In this document: positions 44,939-53,528 of the stretch, one piece after another
How positions within the stretch are numbered: position 1 is the stretch's first letter
How the letters are laid out: the number at the start of each line of letters is the position of its first letter
Translations under genes and position numbers: made by a program
Notes under the pieces: generated by a model
The model's input: the letters and a program-made list of their open reading frames with translations, nothing else
Databases searched by the model: none
Told to the model about the DNA's origin: nothing
From: Subtercola boreus
Lineage (GTDB): Bacteria > Actinomycetota > Actinomycetes > Actinomycetales > Microbacteriaceae
DNA: 64,000 bases
Direction of reading: 5' to 3'
NCBI RefSeq assembly: GCF_003399645.1
Contig: NZ_NBXD01000019.1
Location: 62,001 to 126,000 of the forward strand

Positions 44939-46143
44939 TGGACTGGCAGATCTCCGAAGACACGGTTCCCAGCGACTTCATCACCGACGCTCAGATCCGC
45001 TCGATTCTCGGCAAGCCGCCGGCGACGGGTGCCTGGCGCGACGGCGACCCCGTCGGCCGGCGCCAGTTCGCCCACATCGGCGACGTCACGTTCGAGGGTG
45101 GCGGCACGGTTCCGGATGCCCGCATAGCGTTCGAGACGTTCGGTACGCTCAATCCGGCTGCCGACAACGCGATTCTCGTGGCACATGCCCTGACGGGTGA
45201 CAGCCACCTCGCGGGAGACGCCGAGCCGGGGCATCCGACAGCCGGCTGGTGGGGCGGCATCGTGGGCCCCGGGCTCGCGCTCGACACGGACCGGTACTTC
45301 GTGGTGGCGCAGAACATGCTCGGTAGCTGCCAGGGATCGACCGGGCCGGCGTCGCTCGCGCCCGACGGCGAGGAATGGGGTTCGAGGTTTCCCTACACGA
45401 GCATCCGCGACCACGTCAGGGCGCAGGAGAAGGTGATGCAGCAGCTCGGAATCCGGTGCTGGGCGGCCGTCGTCGGCGGGTCGATGGGCGGCATGCAGGT
45501 GCTCGAGTGGGGGGCCATCTTCCCGGACAGGGTCGAGAAGCTCGCGATGATCGCAGCTCCCCCGGTCTCGAGCGCCGACCAGATCGCCCTCAACTCGGTG
45601 CAGATCGAAGCGATCAGGGCCGACCCGCTCTTCGCTCACGGCGGCTACTACAACAGGGGCGACGGCGAGGGGCCCCACTCGGGCCTGGCCCTCGCGCGGC
45701 GCATGGCCCTTCTGAACTACCGCAGCCCCACCGAACTCAACGACCGGTTCGAGCGCAGTTGGCAGAGCGGCATCAGTCCGCTCGGGCAGAACGGGCGCTT
45801 CGCCGTGGAGTCGTACCTCGACTTCCACGGCAACAAGTTCACGCGGCGTTTCGACGCGAACGCCTACATCACCCTCGTCGAGGCGATGAACTCGCACGAC
45901 GTCGGTCGCGGGCGCGGCGGTGTTCTCGAGGCCCTGCGCACCGTTACGGCGACCTCGCTCGTCATCGGCATCGACAGCGACCGGCTCTTCCCGGTCGAAG
46001 ACCAGCAGGTGATCGCCCGGCACATTCCGGCGAACATCGACGGCGACGAGGCGAAAGTCATCTCCTCCCGGTTCGGCCACGACGGGTTTCTCATCGAAGA
46101 CGATCTCGTCAGCGCTGAACTGCGGCGCCTCCTCGCCTACTGA
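44938..46143 (+). CDS. metX: Homoserine O-acetyltransferase
   Basis: MetX acetylates homoserine using acetyl-CoA, the first committed step to methionine. The protein has 401 residues with the alpha/beta-hydrolase fold. The nucleophile is S182 in VVGGSMGGMQ, and His381 is in RFGHDGFL with the Asp in GIDSDRLFP. The lid region and LTGDSH before it match the family. It is directly coupled to metY. The homoserine it consumes comes from hom at 24,479-25,852 in the same window. Confidence 0.95.
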   Translation: MDWQISEDTVPSDFITDAQIRSILGKPPATGAWRDGDPVGRRQFAHIGDVTFEGGGTVPDARIAFETFGTLNPAADNAILVAHALTGDSHLAGDAEPGHPTAGWWGGIVGPGLALDTDRYFVVAQNMLGSCQGSTGPASLAPDGEEWGSRFPYTSIRDHVRAQEKVMQQLGIRCWAAVVGGSMGGMQVLEWGAIFPDRVEKLAMIAAPPVSSADQIALNSVQIEAIRADPLFAHGGYYNRGDGEGPHSGLALARRMALLNYRSPTELNDRFERSWQSGISPLGQNGRFAVESYLDFHGNKFTRRFDANAYITLVEAMNSHDVGRGRGGVLEALRTVTATSLVIGIDSDRLFPVEDQQVIARHIPANIDGDEAKVISSRFGHDGFLIEDDLVSAELRRLLAY

Positions 46144-46168
46144 TACCCCCCTTTCTGGGCAGACCCCG

Positions 46169-46174
46169 TAGCAT
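46169..46174 (+). promoter_or_regulatory. -10 element of a leaderless promoter for the sensor kinase operon
   Basis: TAGCAT ends 6 nt before the GTG at 46181. Confidence 0.5.
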
Positions 46175-46180
46175 GGCGAT

Positions 46181-47326
46181 GTGATCAGGCGCCAGGAACC
46201 CTTGCTGCGCACAGCAGCGTGGGTGGAGGGCTGGGTCTTCACCATCGCCTCCCTTGTCTGCATCGCGATCGCCGGTGACACGCCGGGCTTCTCACTCGTC
46301 TTCGCCCTGCCGCTCTACCTCGTCGTGCTGGTCGGATACTTCATAATGGGGCGGTCGTCGGCGACCCTCTGGATCGTCGTCACCACGGTGGCCGGGCTGT
46401 CGGCGAGTGCGCTGCTGGGCGGCGTCGTCGCCTCGAGCCCCAGCGTGATCAGCGCGGTACTGCTGCTCTCGGGCGGCGGCATCGGAGCCTTGGCGATCGT
46501 GCTCCAGGGGTCGCTCTACGGGCGGTTCTACCTCGCGCTGATGTTCGTGGTGAACCTCGCCGTCACGCTGCCCTTCATCGCGAGCGAGAACATCTCGCAG
46601 GCCCTCACGATCTTCGTGGTCGGCTGGTCGGTCAACGTGATGGTGGGCATCTGGATCACCGACAGCGTCAAACGTGCCCGCAGTCGTATCGCCCGGCTCG
46701 GCACCGCGCACCAGGCCGAGCGCCGGGCGAGTGAGCTCGAAGCCCAGCGGCGCCAGAGCGCCCGGCTGCTGCACGACACCGTTCTCGCCACGCTGACGCT
46801 GCTGGCGCACTCCGGCCGCGGGGTCGATCCGGATGCCCTGCGGGTGCAGGCCGCAGAAGACGCCGTTCTGCTGCGGCAGCTGAGGCTCGGCGAGACACCG
46901 ACGCCCCGGTCATCCGGAACCTACAATTTGCGCACCGACGAGTCACCCCCCGTGGCCCAGAGCATCAAGGCCCTGCAGCAGCGCTTCAAGCGACGCGGCC
47001 TGATGGTGCACTGGCACGGTGACGGCGACGTGACGCTGCCTCCCCTCGTTCGCAGCGCCTTCCTGCTCTCGCTCGGCGAGTGCCTCGAGAACGTCAGGCG
47101 GCACGCGCAGGTCGACCAGGCCGACGTGACGATCACCCAGGATGCCGGTGGCGTGCGCGCGATGGTGACCGACTCGGGCATCGGTTTCGAGACCGACGGG
47201 GTGGCCAGCGGCAAGCTCGGCATCGCCGAGTCGGTCGTCGCCCGCATCCGTGACGTCGGTGGCAATGCGCGCATCTTCTCGGCCCCCGGGGCCGGTACGA
47301 CCGTGGTGCTGGAGGTGCCCCGATGA
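46181..47326 (+). CDS. Sensor histidine kinase (NarL-type partner)
   Basis: The protein has 381 residues. About five or six membrane helices (residues 15-160) form the sensor part with very short loops. A short coiled coil then leads to the phospho-acceptor His198 in RLLHDTVLATLTLL. The HATPase domain has ECLENVRRHAQ (N box), MVTDSGIGFE (G1) and APGAGTTVVLEVP (G2). The stop overlaps the next ATG (ATGA). The signal is unknown; the compact membrane domain suggests it senses membrane or envelope state. Confidence 0.88.
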   Translation: MIRRQEPLLRTAAWVEGWVFTIASLVCIAIAGDTPGFSLVFALPLYLVVLVGYFIMGRSSATLWIVVTTVAGLSASALLGGVVASSPSVISAVLLLSGGGIGALAIVLQGSLYGRFYLALMFVVNLAVTLPFIASENISQALTIFVVGWSVNVMVGIWITDSVKRARSRIARLGTAHQAERRASELEAQRRQSARLLHDTVLATLTLLAHSGRGVDPDALRVQAAEDAVLLRQLRLGETPTPRSSGTYNLRTDESPPVAQSIKALQQRFKRRGLMVHWHGDGDVTLPPLVRSAFLLSLGECLENVRRHAQVDQADVTITQDAGGVRAMVTDSGIGFETDGVASGKLGIAESVVARIRDVGGNARIFSAPGAGTTVVLEVPR

Positions 47327-48561
47327 GCGGCGACGACGATCACGCCACCGGACTGCTCACCCGCCTCGTGCGGGCCCGGACCCTCGGCCCCGAGGCACTC
47401 GAGTCGCTGCGACGGGATGTCGCGTCGGACTCCCGGATCGGCATCGGTTACCTCGGCGTGGGGGCCATCGTCGCAGCCATTCTGCTGAGTGTCAGAGGGC
47501 TCGCGATCTTCATCTTCAACTGGGGCGCCTACGACAACCCGTGGCTGACGCTCATCGCCTGGATCGCGGTGGCGATCGCCATCGGGGGCGGCTGCCTCAT
47601 TGCCAACGCCCATGGCAGCCAACTGCCCACCCCCGCCTACGCCGGGGTGCTGATCCTGTTGGCGGGGGCGGTCATCCTCGACCTCGTGTCGGCGCACGGC
47701 TTCGTCGCGGCCTCGCCCGAGGTGACGGTCATCGTCGGGGCCGGCGCCACCCTCCTCTCCCTCGTCGCCTTCCGGCCCCTGAACGAGCTGATTCTCGCGA
47801 CGATCGTCCTGTTCGTCTTCCTGTTCGTCGTGACCCTCGTGGGTGCGGGCGAACAGGCGATCGGCGACCGCCCGCAGATCGAGGTGATCGTGGCCGCCAT
47901 GTCGCCGCCGCTGATCGCCATTCTGATTGTCAAGTCGTTCAGCCGGTTCATCGACCGGGAGCTCGACCGCACGCTGGTCGAGAGCACCCTCTCCTCCCCG
48001 CGTTTCGCGGTGGGCATCCTCGGTTCCGACGAACTGGCGCGGCTCGACCAGAGCGCAGAGGAGCTGCTCTCCGACGTCGCGTCGGGGCGCATCAGCCTGC
48101 CGCTGGACCCGACGCAGGCGGCCGCCGCGTCGTCGCTGGCGAGCGAGCTGCGGCTGCGGCTCATCGCCGGGCGGCGCCAGACCTGGCTGCAGCACGCGAT
48201 CGACGACTCCGAGGTGCTGAGCCCCACCGTGAGCCTCGTCGACCCGGACGGTCTGGCCGGGTATCTCGAGCCCGACCAGCGCGAAGGGCTGCTCTCGGCC
48301 ATCTGGCTGATTGCGGCATCCGCTACCCGGCAGACCCCCTCGATCGTCATCACCGTCGGCCCTCAGGATGACCCCGATCAGGGGGGTATACCCGATATGA
48401 TGAATTTTCCGATAGAGATCTCAATCGACGGCATACCGCGCCGCCGCATCGACGTGACCATCTGGGGGGCTCTTGACAGAGTTGGTCAGCATTCGGAAAG
48501 CGGGCGGCACGGTTCCATTGACATCCGCGTCAATGCGCAGGTTCAGACGCCCGAGTCATGA
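47323..48561 (+). CDS. Membrane protein with a degenerate kinase-like C-terminus
   Basis: The protein has 412 residues. About six membrane helices in the first 210 residues are followed by a cytoplasmic part with a helical stretch (AAAASSLASELRLRLIAGRRQTWLQHAIDD) and a segment (EPDQREGLLSAIWLIAASATR, then IVITVG and EISIDGIPRRRIDVTIWG) that echoes the layout of an HATPase domain. I see no His box, N box or G boxes. It lies between and overlaps a histidine kinase and its response regulator. No family is recognised. It may be a co-sensor, a dominant modulator or a decayed paralogue of the kinase. Confidence 0.7.
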   Translation: MSGDDDHATGLLTRLVRARTLGPEALESLRRDVASDSRIGIGYLGVGAIVAAILLSVRGLAIFIFNWGAYDNPWLTLIAWIAVAIAIGGGCLIANAHGSQLPTPAYAGVLILLAGAVILDLVSAHGFVAASPEVTVIVGAGATLLSLVAFRPLNELILATIVLFVFLFVVTLVGAGEQAIGDRPQIEVIVAAMSPPLIAILIVKSFSRFIDRELDRTLVESTLSSPRFAVGILGSDELARLDQSAEELLSDVASGRISLPLDPTQAAAASSLASELRLRLIAGRRQTWLQHAIDDSEVLSPTVSLVDPDGLAGYLEPDQREGLLSAIWLIAASATRQTPSIVITVGPQDDPDQGGIPDMMNFPIEISIDGIPRRRIDVTIWGALDRVGQHSESGRHGSIDIRVNAQVQTPES

Positions 48562-48609
48562 GTACGGTTTCGCGTCGCACCAGGGGCGGCGCACAAGGGA
48601 GGGCTCGAC

Positions 48610-49308
48610 ATGCCGGTAATGCATGAGAACATCCGACTGGCGATAGTCGACGACCACAGGATGCTGCTCGGGGCCCTCACGGAATGGATCCGGGGTGCGG
48701 CGAGCGACATCAACATGGTTGCGGCCGTGACGACCTGGCCCGACCTGCTCACGAGCCCCGAATTCCCCGTCGACGTCGTCCTTCTCGACCTCGACCTCAA
48801 AGACAACCTGCCGATCTCGGTGAAGCTCCGCGCGCTGAAGTCGGCCGGAGTGAAGACGGTGCTGATGAGCACCTATTCCGAGCCCGTCGTCGTTCGCGAG
48901 GCTCTCGCCGCGGGCGCGCTCGGGTACCTCGTGAAGAGCGAGGAGGCCGACATGATCGTCGAGGCCATCCGCTCGGCCGCCAAGGGCGAGCCCTTCATCT
49001 CCAGCGAGCTCGACCTGGCGCTGAGCGCACAGGAGGTCGGTGGTTCGCCCAAGCTCAGCGCCCAGGAGCGCCGCGTCATGGCGCTGTACGGCGGCGGCGA
49101 GCCGGTGAAACAGGTGGCCGAGCAGCTCAGCATCTCTGAGGAGACGGCGAAGAGCTACCTCAAGCGCATCCGCGAGAAGTACCGCGTGCTGGGCATCGAC
49201 GTGGGCACCAAGGTGGCGCTCCGCAAGCGGGCGATCCAGGATGGGCTGCTGATCCAGGACGACTATCTGACGACGGCCGAGCTGCCCGAGGCCCGGGTCG
49301 GGGAGTAG
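48610..49308 (+). CDS. NarL/LuxR-family response regulator
   Basis: The protein has 232 residues. The receiver domain has acidic residues D14 and D15, phospho-acceptor D60 in VVLLDLDL, the conserved Thr/Ser region LMSTYSE and Lys in GYLVKSEE. The C-terminal LuxR HTH spans about 146-205 (LSAQERRVMALYGGGEPVKQVAEQLSISEETAKSYLKRIREKY). It is the output partner of the kinase 1.3 kb upstream. The last 46 bp overlap the convergent MFS gene. Confidence 0.9.
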   Translation: MPVMHENIRLAIVDDHRMLLGALTEWIRGAASDINMVAAVTTWPDLLTSPEFPVDVVLLDLDLKDNLPISVKLRALKSAGVKTVLMSTYSEPVVVREALAAGALGYLVKSEEADMIVEAIRSAAKGEPFISSELDLALSAQEVGGSPKLSAQERRVMALYGGGEPVKQVAEQLSISEETAKSYLKRIREKYRVLGIDVGTKVALRKRAIQDGLLIQDDYLTTAELPEARVGE

Positions 49309-50573
49309 GTTTCGGCGGTGCTCGCCGTGGCGTCATCCGCTGCAACGAGCTTCGCGCGCGTGCGGCGCTCGACGCTGAACGACACCACCGCTATGGTGAC
49401 ACCGAGCACCGTCAGCACGACGCCCACTCCGATCGGCGCGACGTAACCGAGACCGAACGAGAGCGCGATACCTCCGAGCAGCGGGCCCAGTGCGTTGCCC
49501 GTGTTCAGCGACGAGTGGTTGAGGGCGGCGGCGATCGACTGACTGTCGCCCGCCACATCCATCAGCCGTGTCTGGATCATCGGTGAGATCGACGCGGCGG
49601 CGGTGCCGACGACGAAGAGACCGACGAAGAGCCCCACCGGGTTGGTCACGAACACCAGCAGTTCGATCAGCCCGAGAAGCAGCAGACCGAACAGCAGCAG
49701 CATCGAGCGCTTGAGGTTGTGGTCGGCGGCCCAGCCTCCGAGCAGGTTGCCCACGGTCATCCCGAGCCCCACCACGACGAGCGCCCACGGCACGAACGAT
49801 TCGGGCAGGCCGGTGACGGTCGTGAGGATGGGCGAGACGTAGGTGTAGACGCAGAAGAAGCCGCCGAAACCGATGGCGCCGATGGCGATGGCGAACCACA
49901 CCTGCGGCCGGCCGAACGCTTTCAGCTCGTTGCGCATGGTGGCAGTTCGGTCGCCCGGCAGGTTCGGCACGGTGAGGGTGACAGCGATGAGGGCGAGCAC
50001 GAAGATCGCCGCGACGACGAGGTAGGAGACGCGCCAGCCCGAGTTCTGGCCGATCCAGGTCACGAACGGCACGCCGATCACATTGGCGACGGTGAGCCCA
50101 CCGAGCACGAGGGCGACACCCTGGCCGCGCTTGTTCGGGCCGAGCAGAGAGGCCGCGACGAGGCTTGCGATGCCGAAATAGGCGCCGTGCGGCAGCGCCG
50201 AGACGAAGCGGGCGGCGAGAACGAAGCCGAACGAGGGCAGAACGGCCGAGGCCACGGTACCCACGATGATGAGGCCGAGAAGCGCCATCAGCACCACCTT
50301 GCGGGGCCAGCGGGCCGCGACGGCGGCGATGGTCGGGGCACCGACCACGACACCGGCCGCGTAGGCGGTGATCAGAAGGCCCGCCTGGCCGTTGGCCTGC
50401 TCGGGCGAGACGGCGAAGACGCCGGGCAGCAGGTCACGGGCGAGGTTCGGCAGCAGGCCCATCGCCACGAACTCGGTGCAGCCGATACCGAAGCCGCCCA
50501 GGGTGAGAGCCAGGAGGGCAAGACGAAGACGGGCCGGCGACAGCACAGTCGGCCCAGGAGAAGTGAGGGACAC
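49263..50573 (-). CDS. MFS transporter of the AraJ/DHA1 drug-exporter type
   Basis: The protein has 436 residues and twelve predicted helices. The DHA1 family N-terminus LALLALTLGGFGIGCTEFVAMGLLPNLARDL, the loop-2 region AARWPRKVVLMALLGLI and the motif C-like ALPHGAYFGIASLVAASLLGPNKRGQGVALVLGGLTVANVIGVPFVTWIGQ are typical of AraJ/NepI/YdhP-like exporters. A palindrome overlaps its promoter, suggesting a TetR- or MarR-type repressor encoded elsewhere. It is convergent with the response-regulator gene and overlaps it by 46 bp at the C-terminus. Confidence 0.87.
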   Translation of the reverse strand: MSLTSPGPTVLSPARLRLALLALTLGGFGIGCTEFVAMGLLPNLARDLLPGVFAVSPEQANGQAGLLITAYAAGVVVGAPTIAAVAARWPRKVVLMALLGLIIVGTVASAVLPSFGFVLAARFVSALPHGAYFGIASLVAASLLGPNKRGQGVALVLGGLTVANVIGVPFVTWIGQNSGWRVSYLVVAAIFVLALIAVTLTVPNLPGDRTATMRNELKAFGRPQVWFAIAIGAIGFGGFFCVYTYVSPILTTVTGLPESFVPWALVVVGLGMTVGNLLGGWAADHNLKRSMLLLFGLLLLGLIELLVFVTNPVGLFVGLFVVGTAAASISPMIQTRLMDVAGDSQSIAAALNHSSLNTGNALGPLLGGIALSFGLGYVAPIGVGVVLTVLGVTIAVVSFSVERRTRAKLVAADDATASTAETYSPTRASGSSAVVR

Positions 50574-50579
50574 GTCTCT

Positions 50580-50619
50580 ATGCTAACTCGCCCACCGGCC
50601 GAAATCGAATCGATTCGAT
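50580..50619 (-). promoter_or_regulatory. Promoter and palindromic operator of the MFS gene
   Basis: A TAGCAT -10 (50585-50580) ends 6 nt before the GTG at 50573. The -35 position falls inside the perfect 16-bp palindrome ATCGAATCGATTCGAT (50604-50619). A further half-site ATCGAATCGA lies at 50642-50651. This looks like a repressor site blocking the promoter. Confidence 0.65.
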
Positions 50620-50761
50620 ACCGGGTGCCGGGCCGGGCCCGATCGAATCGACACGGTTGCGGCCACCCGGGCAGCATGACGCGGCGGTTGCCCGAATCCG
50701 TGTCCGTTCGGGGTGCTGGCGGCCGCCGGGCGCCGGGCGCACGGCGCCAGGCGGGCGGGGG

Positions 50762-51079
50762 TCAGTCGCCCAGAGCCTGCTCGAGGCGGTCGAGTTTGGC
50801 CGTGAGCTCTCCGGTGTAACCGGGGCGGATGTCGGCCTTCAGCACCAGCGAGACCCGCGAACCGTAGGCGCCCACGGCCTCGGTGGCACGTTTGACGACG
50901 TCGAACACCTCGTCCCACTCACCCTCGATCGTCGTGAACATCGAGTCGGTGTGGTTCGGCAGGCCGGAATCGCGCACGATGCGCACGGCAGCCGCGACGG
51001 CGGCGTGCACCGAGGCATCCGGGCTCTCGCCGCCCGCCGGGGCGGTACCCGACGGAGCCACTGAGAATGCAACGAGCAT
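50762..51079 (-). CDS. Thiamine-binding protein of the UPF0045 (MTH1187/YkoF) family
   Basis: The protein has 105 residues, the usual length. The sequence LVAFSVAPSG, VHAAVAAAVRIVRDSGLPNHTDSMFTTIEGEWDEVFDVVKRATEAV and RVSLVLKADIRPG matches the small family whose members bind thiamine (hydroxymethylpyrimidine-type ligands). The ATG overlaps the stop of the glycosyltransferase gene (TGATG). The functional link between the two is not obvious. Confidence 0.83.
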   Translation of the reverse strand: MLVAFSVAPSGTAPAGGESPDASVHAAVAAAVRIVRDSGLPNHTDSMFTTIEGEWDEVFDVVKRATEAVGAYGSRVSLVLKADIRPGYTGELTAKLDRLEQALGD

Positions 51080-52410
51080 CAGCTGCCAACCCTTTCTTTG
51101 AGCGCGAATGCGACGGCCGGGGCTTTCAGGCGAGTCTTCAACAGGGCCCGCACCGCCAGAACGAAGAGCACGCAGACCAGGATGTTGCGAACGGTCAGCG
51201 CGAGCAGCATCAGCGGGTCGAGGGAGATCAGCCAGTCGTAGTAGTACGGGTAGATCACCTGGGTGAGCGCCGCGAGCACGGCTGTGATGATCGCGAAGGT
51301 GCGAAAGCCCTTCCCCTGCCAGATGAGGCCCAGGATGACCGGGGCGCTGATCCACAGCATGAACTGGGGCGATCCGACCTTGTTGAACACGATCAGCGAC
51401 GTCACGAGCGCCAGCGCGAGCGGGGGCAGCACGCGCGTGACAGGGGCGCCGGAGCGCACCACCCAGACCCCGAGCAGCAGCACGGCGAGCAGAGCGACCG
51501 CGAGCAGCGGCGTGGTGATGACGTCGGCGATCGATGCTCCGGCACCTTTCACCTGGAAGGTCAGGATGTCCTGGTCGTAGTAGACGAGCTGGGCGCGGGG
51601 CTGGAAGTACGCCGCCCACATCCACGGCGTGCTGACGGGTGCCTCGATCTGCAGCCCGCGACTCGTCTGCTGGCCGATGAAGCTGAACAGGTTGGCGCCC
51701 GCACCGAGCGCGAGGCCGGCCGCCGCGATCGCGACGGCAGCGACGGAGGCGGCGATAGCGACCGTGACGCGGCGCTTCAGCGCGATGACGAGAGCGACGA
51801 CCATCGCGATGGGCCACACCTTGACCCAGGTGGCGGCGGCGAGAAGCACTCCTGCAACGGCCGGGCGACGGATGGCCAGCAGCAGCCCGACGATGACCAG
51901 GTCCACCTCGAAGGTGTCGATGCGACCGAGGGCGACGGGACCGAGCAGCAGCAGGAACGCGAGCCACCACCAGGCGGCCACGAAACGGATGTTCGGCGCG
52001 AAGGCGTCGGGGTGGGCATCCTCGGTCTCGCCCGCCTTCGCGGCGGACCCCACGCCCGCACCCGCCTGCGCCTCGATCGCGGGCGCCACCCGTGTCGCCC
52101 TCGAGTTCAGGATGAACGCCAGCACCGCACCGTTGGCGAGGATGACGAGCACGAACCACCCGGTTCCGTACAGCGCGCTGCCGAACATCTCGGCCGCGAT
52201 CATCGGTGCCAGAGCCAGCAGCGGATACACGAAGGGGCCGTCGAGACCGACCCAGTAGCCGTCGAACCCGTTCTGCACCCAGGAGCTGTAGACGAAGGTG
52301 ACGTCGCCCCACGGCACGGTCGGCGCGGTCAGCCCGATGTAACCGAGCAGCAGGTGCACGGCGGCGAACACCACCCACAGAAGCAGGGGTTTCGTAGCCA
52401 GTCGACGCAC
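51079..52410 (-). CDS. GT87-like polyprenol-linked glycosyltransferase membrane protein
   Basis: The protein has 443 residues with about 10-12 membrane helices. The first extracytoplasmic loop has DVTFVYSSWVQNGFDGYWVGLDGPFVYPLLALAP, where the acidic residue after helix 1 is the expected catalytic position in GT-C enzymes such as the alpha-mannosyltransferases of the DUF2029/GT87 group. It is likely to add mannose or another sugar to envelope lipoglycans from a polyprenyl-phosphate donor. The exact reaction cannot be read from sequence. Confidence 0.78.
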   Translation of the reverse strand: MRRLATKPLLLWVVFAAVHLLLGYIGLTAPTVPWGDVTFVYSSWVQNGFDGYWVGLDGPFVYPLLALAPMIAAEMFGSALYGTGWFVLVILANGAVLAFILNSRATRVAPAIEAQAGAGVGSAAKAGETEDAHPDAFAPNIRFVAAWWWLAFLLLLGPVALGRIDTFEVDLVIVGLLLAIRRPAVAGVLLAAATWVKVWPIAMVVALVIALKRRVTVAIAASVAAVAIAAAGLALGAGANLFSFIGQQTSRGLQIEAPVSTPWMWAAYFQPRAQLVYYDQDILTFQVKGAGASIADVITTPLLAVALLAVLLLGVWVVRSGAPVTRVLPPLALALVTSLIVFNKVGSPQFMLWISAPVILGLIWQGKGFRTFAIITAVLAALTQVIYPYYYDWLISLDPLMLLALTVRNILVCVLFVLAVRALLKTRLKAPAVAFALKERVGS

Positions 52411-52530
52411 CCCGCAATCATATGCGGCGCGCGCCGCCCCGCGCTGCAGGGCGTGCGCAGGTGGGGCGGAGTGGGTGGGGTTGCGCGGATGGGTGGCGCC
52501 GGGTGGCCTCTGCGCGCAGCGCGCCCCGGG

Positions 52531-53460
52531 TCAGAGTCGGCGGAGCTCGGCGATGGTCGCGGGCAGCGCTTCGGCGATGTCGAGCGCCACGAGGGGTCCG
52601 CCGCCGGATGCCCGCTCCCCCGCCAGCCCGTGCAGCACCGCCGCAGTAGCGGCCAGGCGCGCCAGAACGGCAGGGTCGTCATCGACCTGGGCGCGGTGGG
52701 TCGCTACGAGCGCACCCAGGATGCCCGCCAGCACGTCCCCCGACCCGGCCGTCGCGAGCTCAGTGGTGGGTGCCGTCACGCGGAAGCACTCACCCACGAC
52801 AACCCCGCCGCCCACGTCACCGGCACCGGCGTCACCACCCCGCACCGCGCTCACCACGTGCGTCACGTTGCCCTTCAGCAGCACCGTCACCCCCAGCAGC
52901 CGCGCCGCGCGCACCGCCCACGTCGCCGGGTCGGCGGTGACCTCCCCCCTGGACACCTCCACTCCGTGGGCCGCGAGCAGCGTCACGAGTTCCCCCGCAT
53001 GCGGCGTGATGACGACCGCACCGGATGCCCGCCCGACGAGATCGAGGGCCCCTGCGTCGATCACCGCGGGGTCACCCTGTTCGAGCGCCTCGCCGATCGC
53101 CGCGGTCACCGTGTCGTCCCGGCTCGCCGCGTCCATCCCCGATCCGACCAGCCACGCCTGTACGCGCCCCTCCGCCGTCACGATCTCGGGCCGGCGCTGC
53201 ATCACGAGCCGCGTCGCACGCCCCGGACCGAGGTACCGCACCATGCCGACCCCGGTGCGGCTGGCGCCCTCCACTCCGAGCACCGCCGCCCCGGGAAAAC
53301 TCGGCGAACCCGTCATGACACCCAGCACGCCGCGGGAGTACTTGTCGTCACCCGGTGCCGGCGGAGTGACCCAGCCCCGGGCATCCAACGCCCCGAAATC
53401 AGACCAGCGGATGTCGCCCCCACCGGCCGGCGAGGAGTCGGATTCTGCGTTCTGGGCCAT
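52531..53460 (-). CDS. nnrD: ADP-dependent (S)-NAD(P)H-hydrate dehydratase
   Basis: The protein repairs hydrated NAD(P)H. It has 309 residues, a single ribokinase-like domain without the N-terminal epimerase (NnrE). Signatures are KYSRGVLGVMTGSPSFPGAAVLGVEGASRTGVGMVRYL, VITPHAGE and the nucleotide-binding ATAGSGDVLAGILGAL. The ATG at 53460 directly follows GGAGGA, too close for use as a ribosome-binding site. A TATCGT element ends exactly 6 nt before the ATG, so a leaderless mRNA is the better reading. It is divergent from the OYE gene. Confidence 0.9.
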   Translation of the reverse strand: MAQNAESDSSPAGGGDIRWSDFGALDARGWVTPPAPGDDKYSRGVLGVMTGSPSFPGAAVLGVEGASRTGVGMVRYLGPGRATRLVMQRRPEIVTAEGRVQAWLVGSGMDAASRDDTVTAAIGEALEQGDPAVIDAGALDLVGRASGAVVITPHAGELVTLLAAHGVEVSRGEVTADPATWAVRAARLLGVTVLLKGNVTHVVSAVRGGDAGAGDVGGGVVVGECFRVTAPTTELATAGSGDVLAGILGALVATHRAQVDDDPAVLARLAATAAVLHGLAGERASGGGPLVALDIAEALPATIAELRRL

Positions 53461-53466
53461 TCCTCC

Positions 53467-53472
53467 ACGATA
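53467..53472 (-). promoter_or_regulatory. -10 element of a leaderless promoter for nnrD
   Basis: TATCGT (minus strand) ends 6 nt before the ATG at 53460. The intervening bases are GGAGGA. Confidence 0.5.
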
Positions 53473-53528
53473 GGCCCGCGCATGCCCCTGCCGGAATATC
53501 TCGTATGCCATTCGGCGTTGGCTCCCAC

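Noticed and set aside
50762-52417. A 551-codon minus-strand frame covering the glycosyltransferase
   Set aside because: Only its last 105 codons (the thiamine-binding protein) look like protein. The rest is Arg/Gly/Pro-rich and antiparallel in frame to a clear membrane glycosyltransferase.
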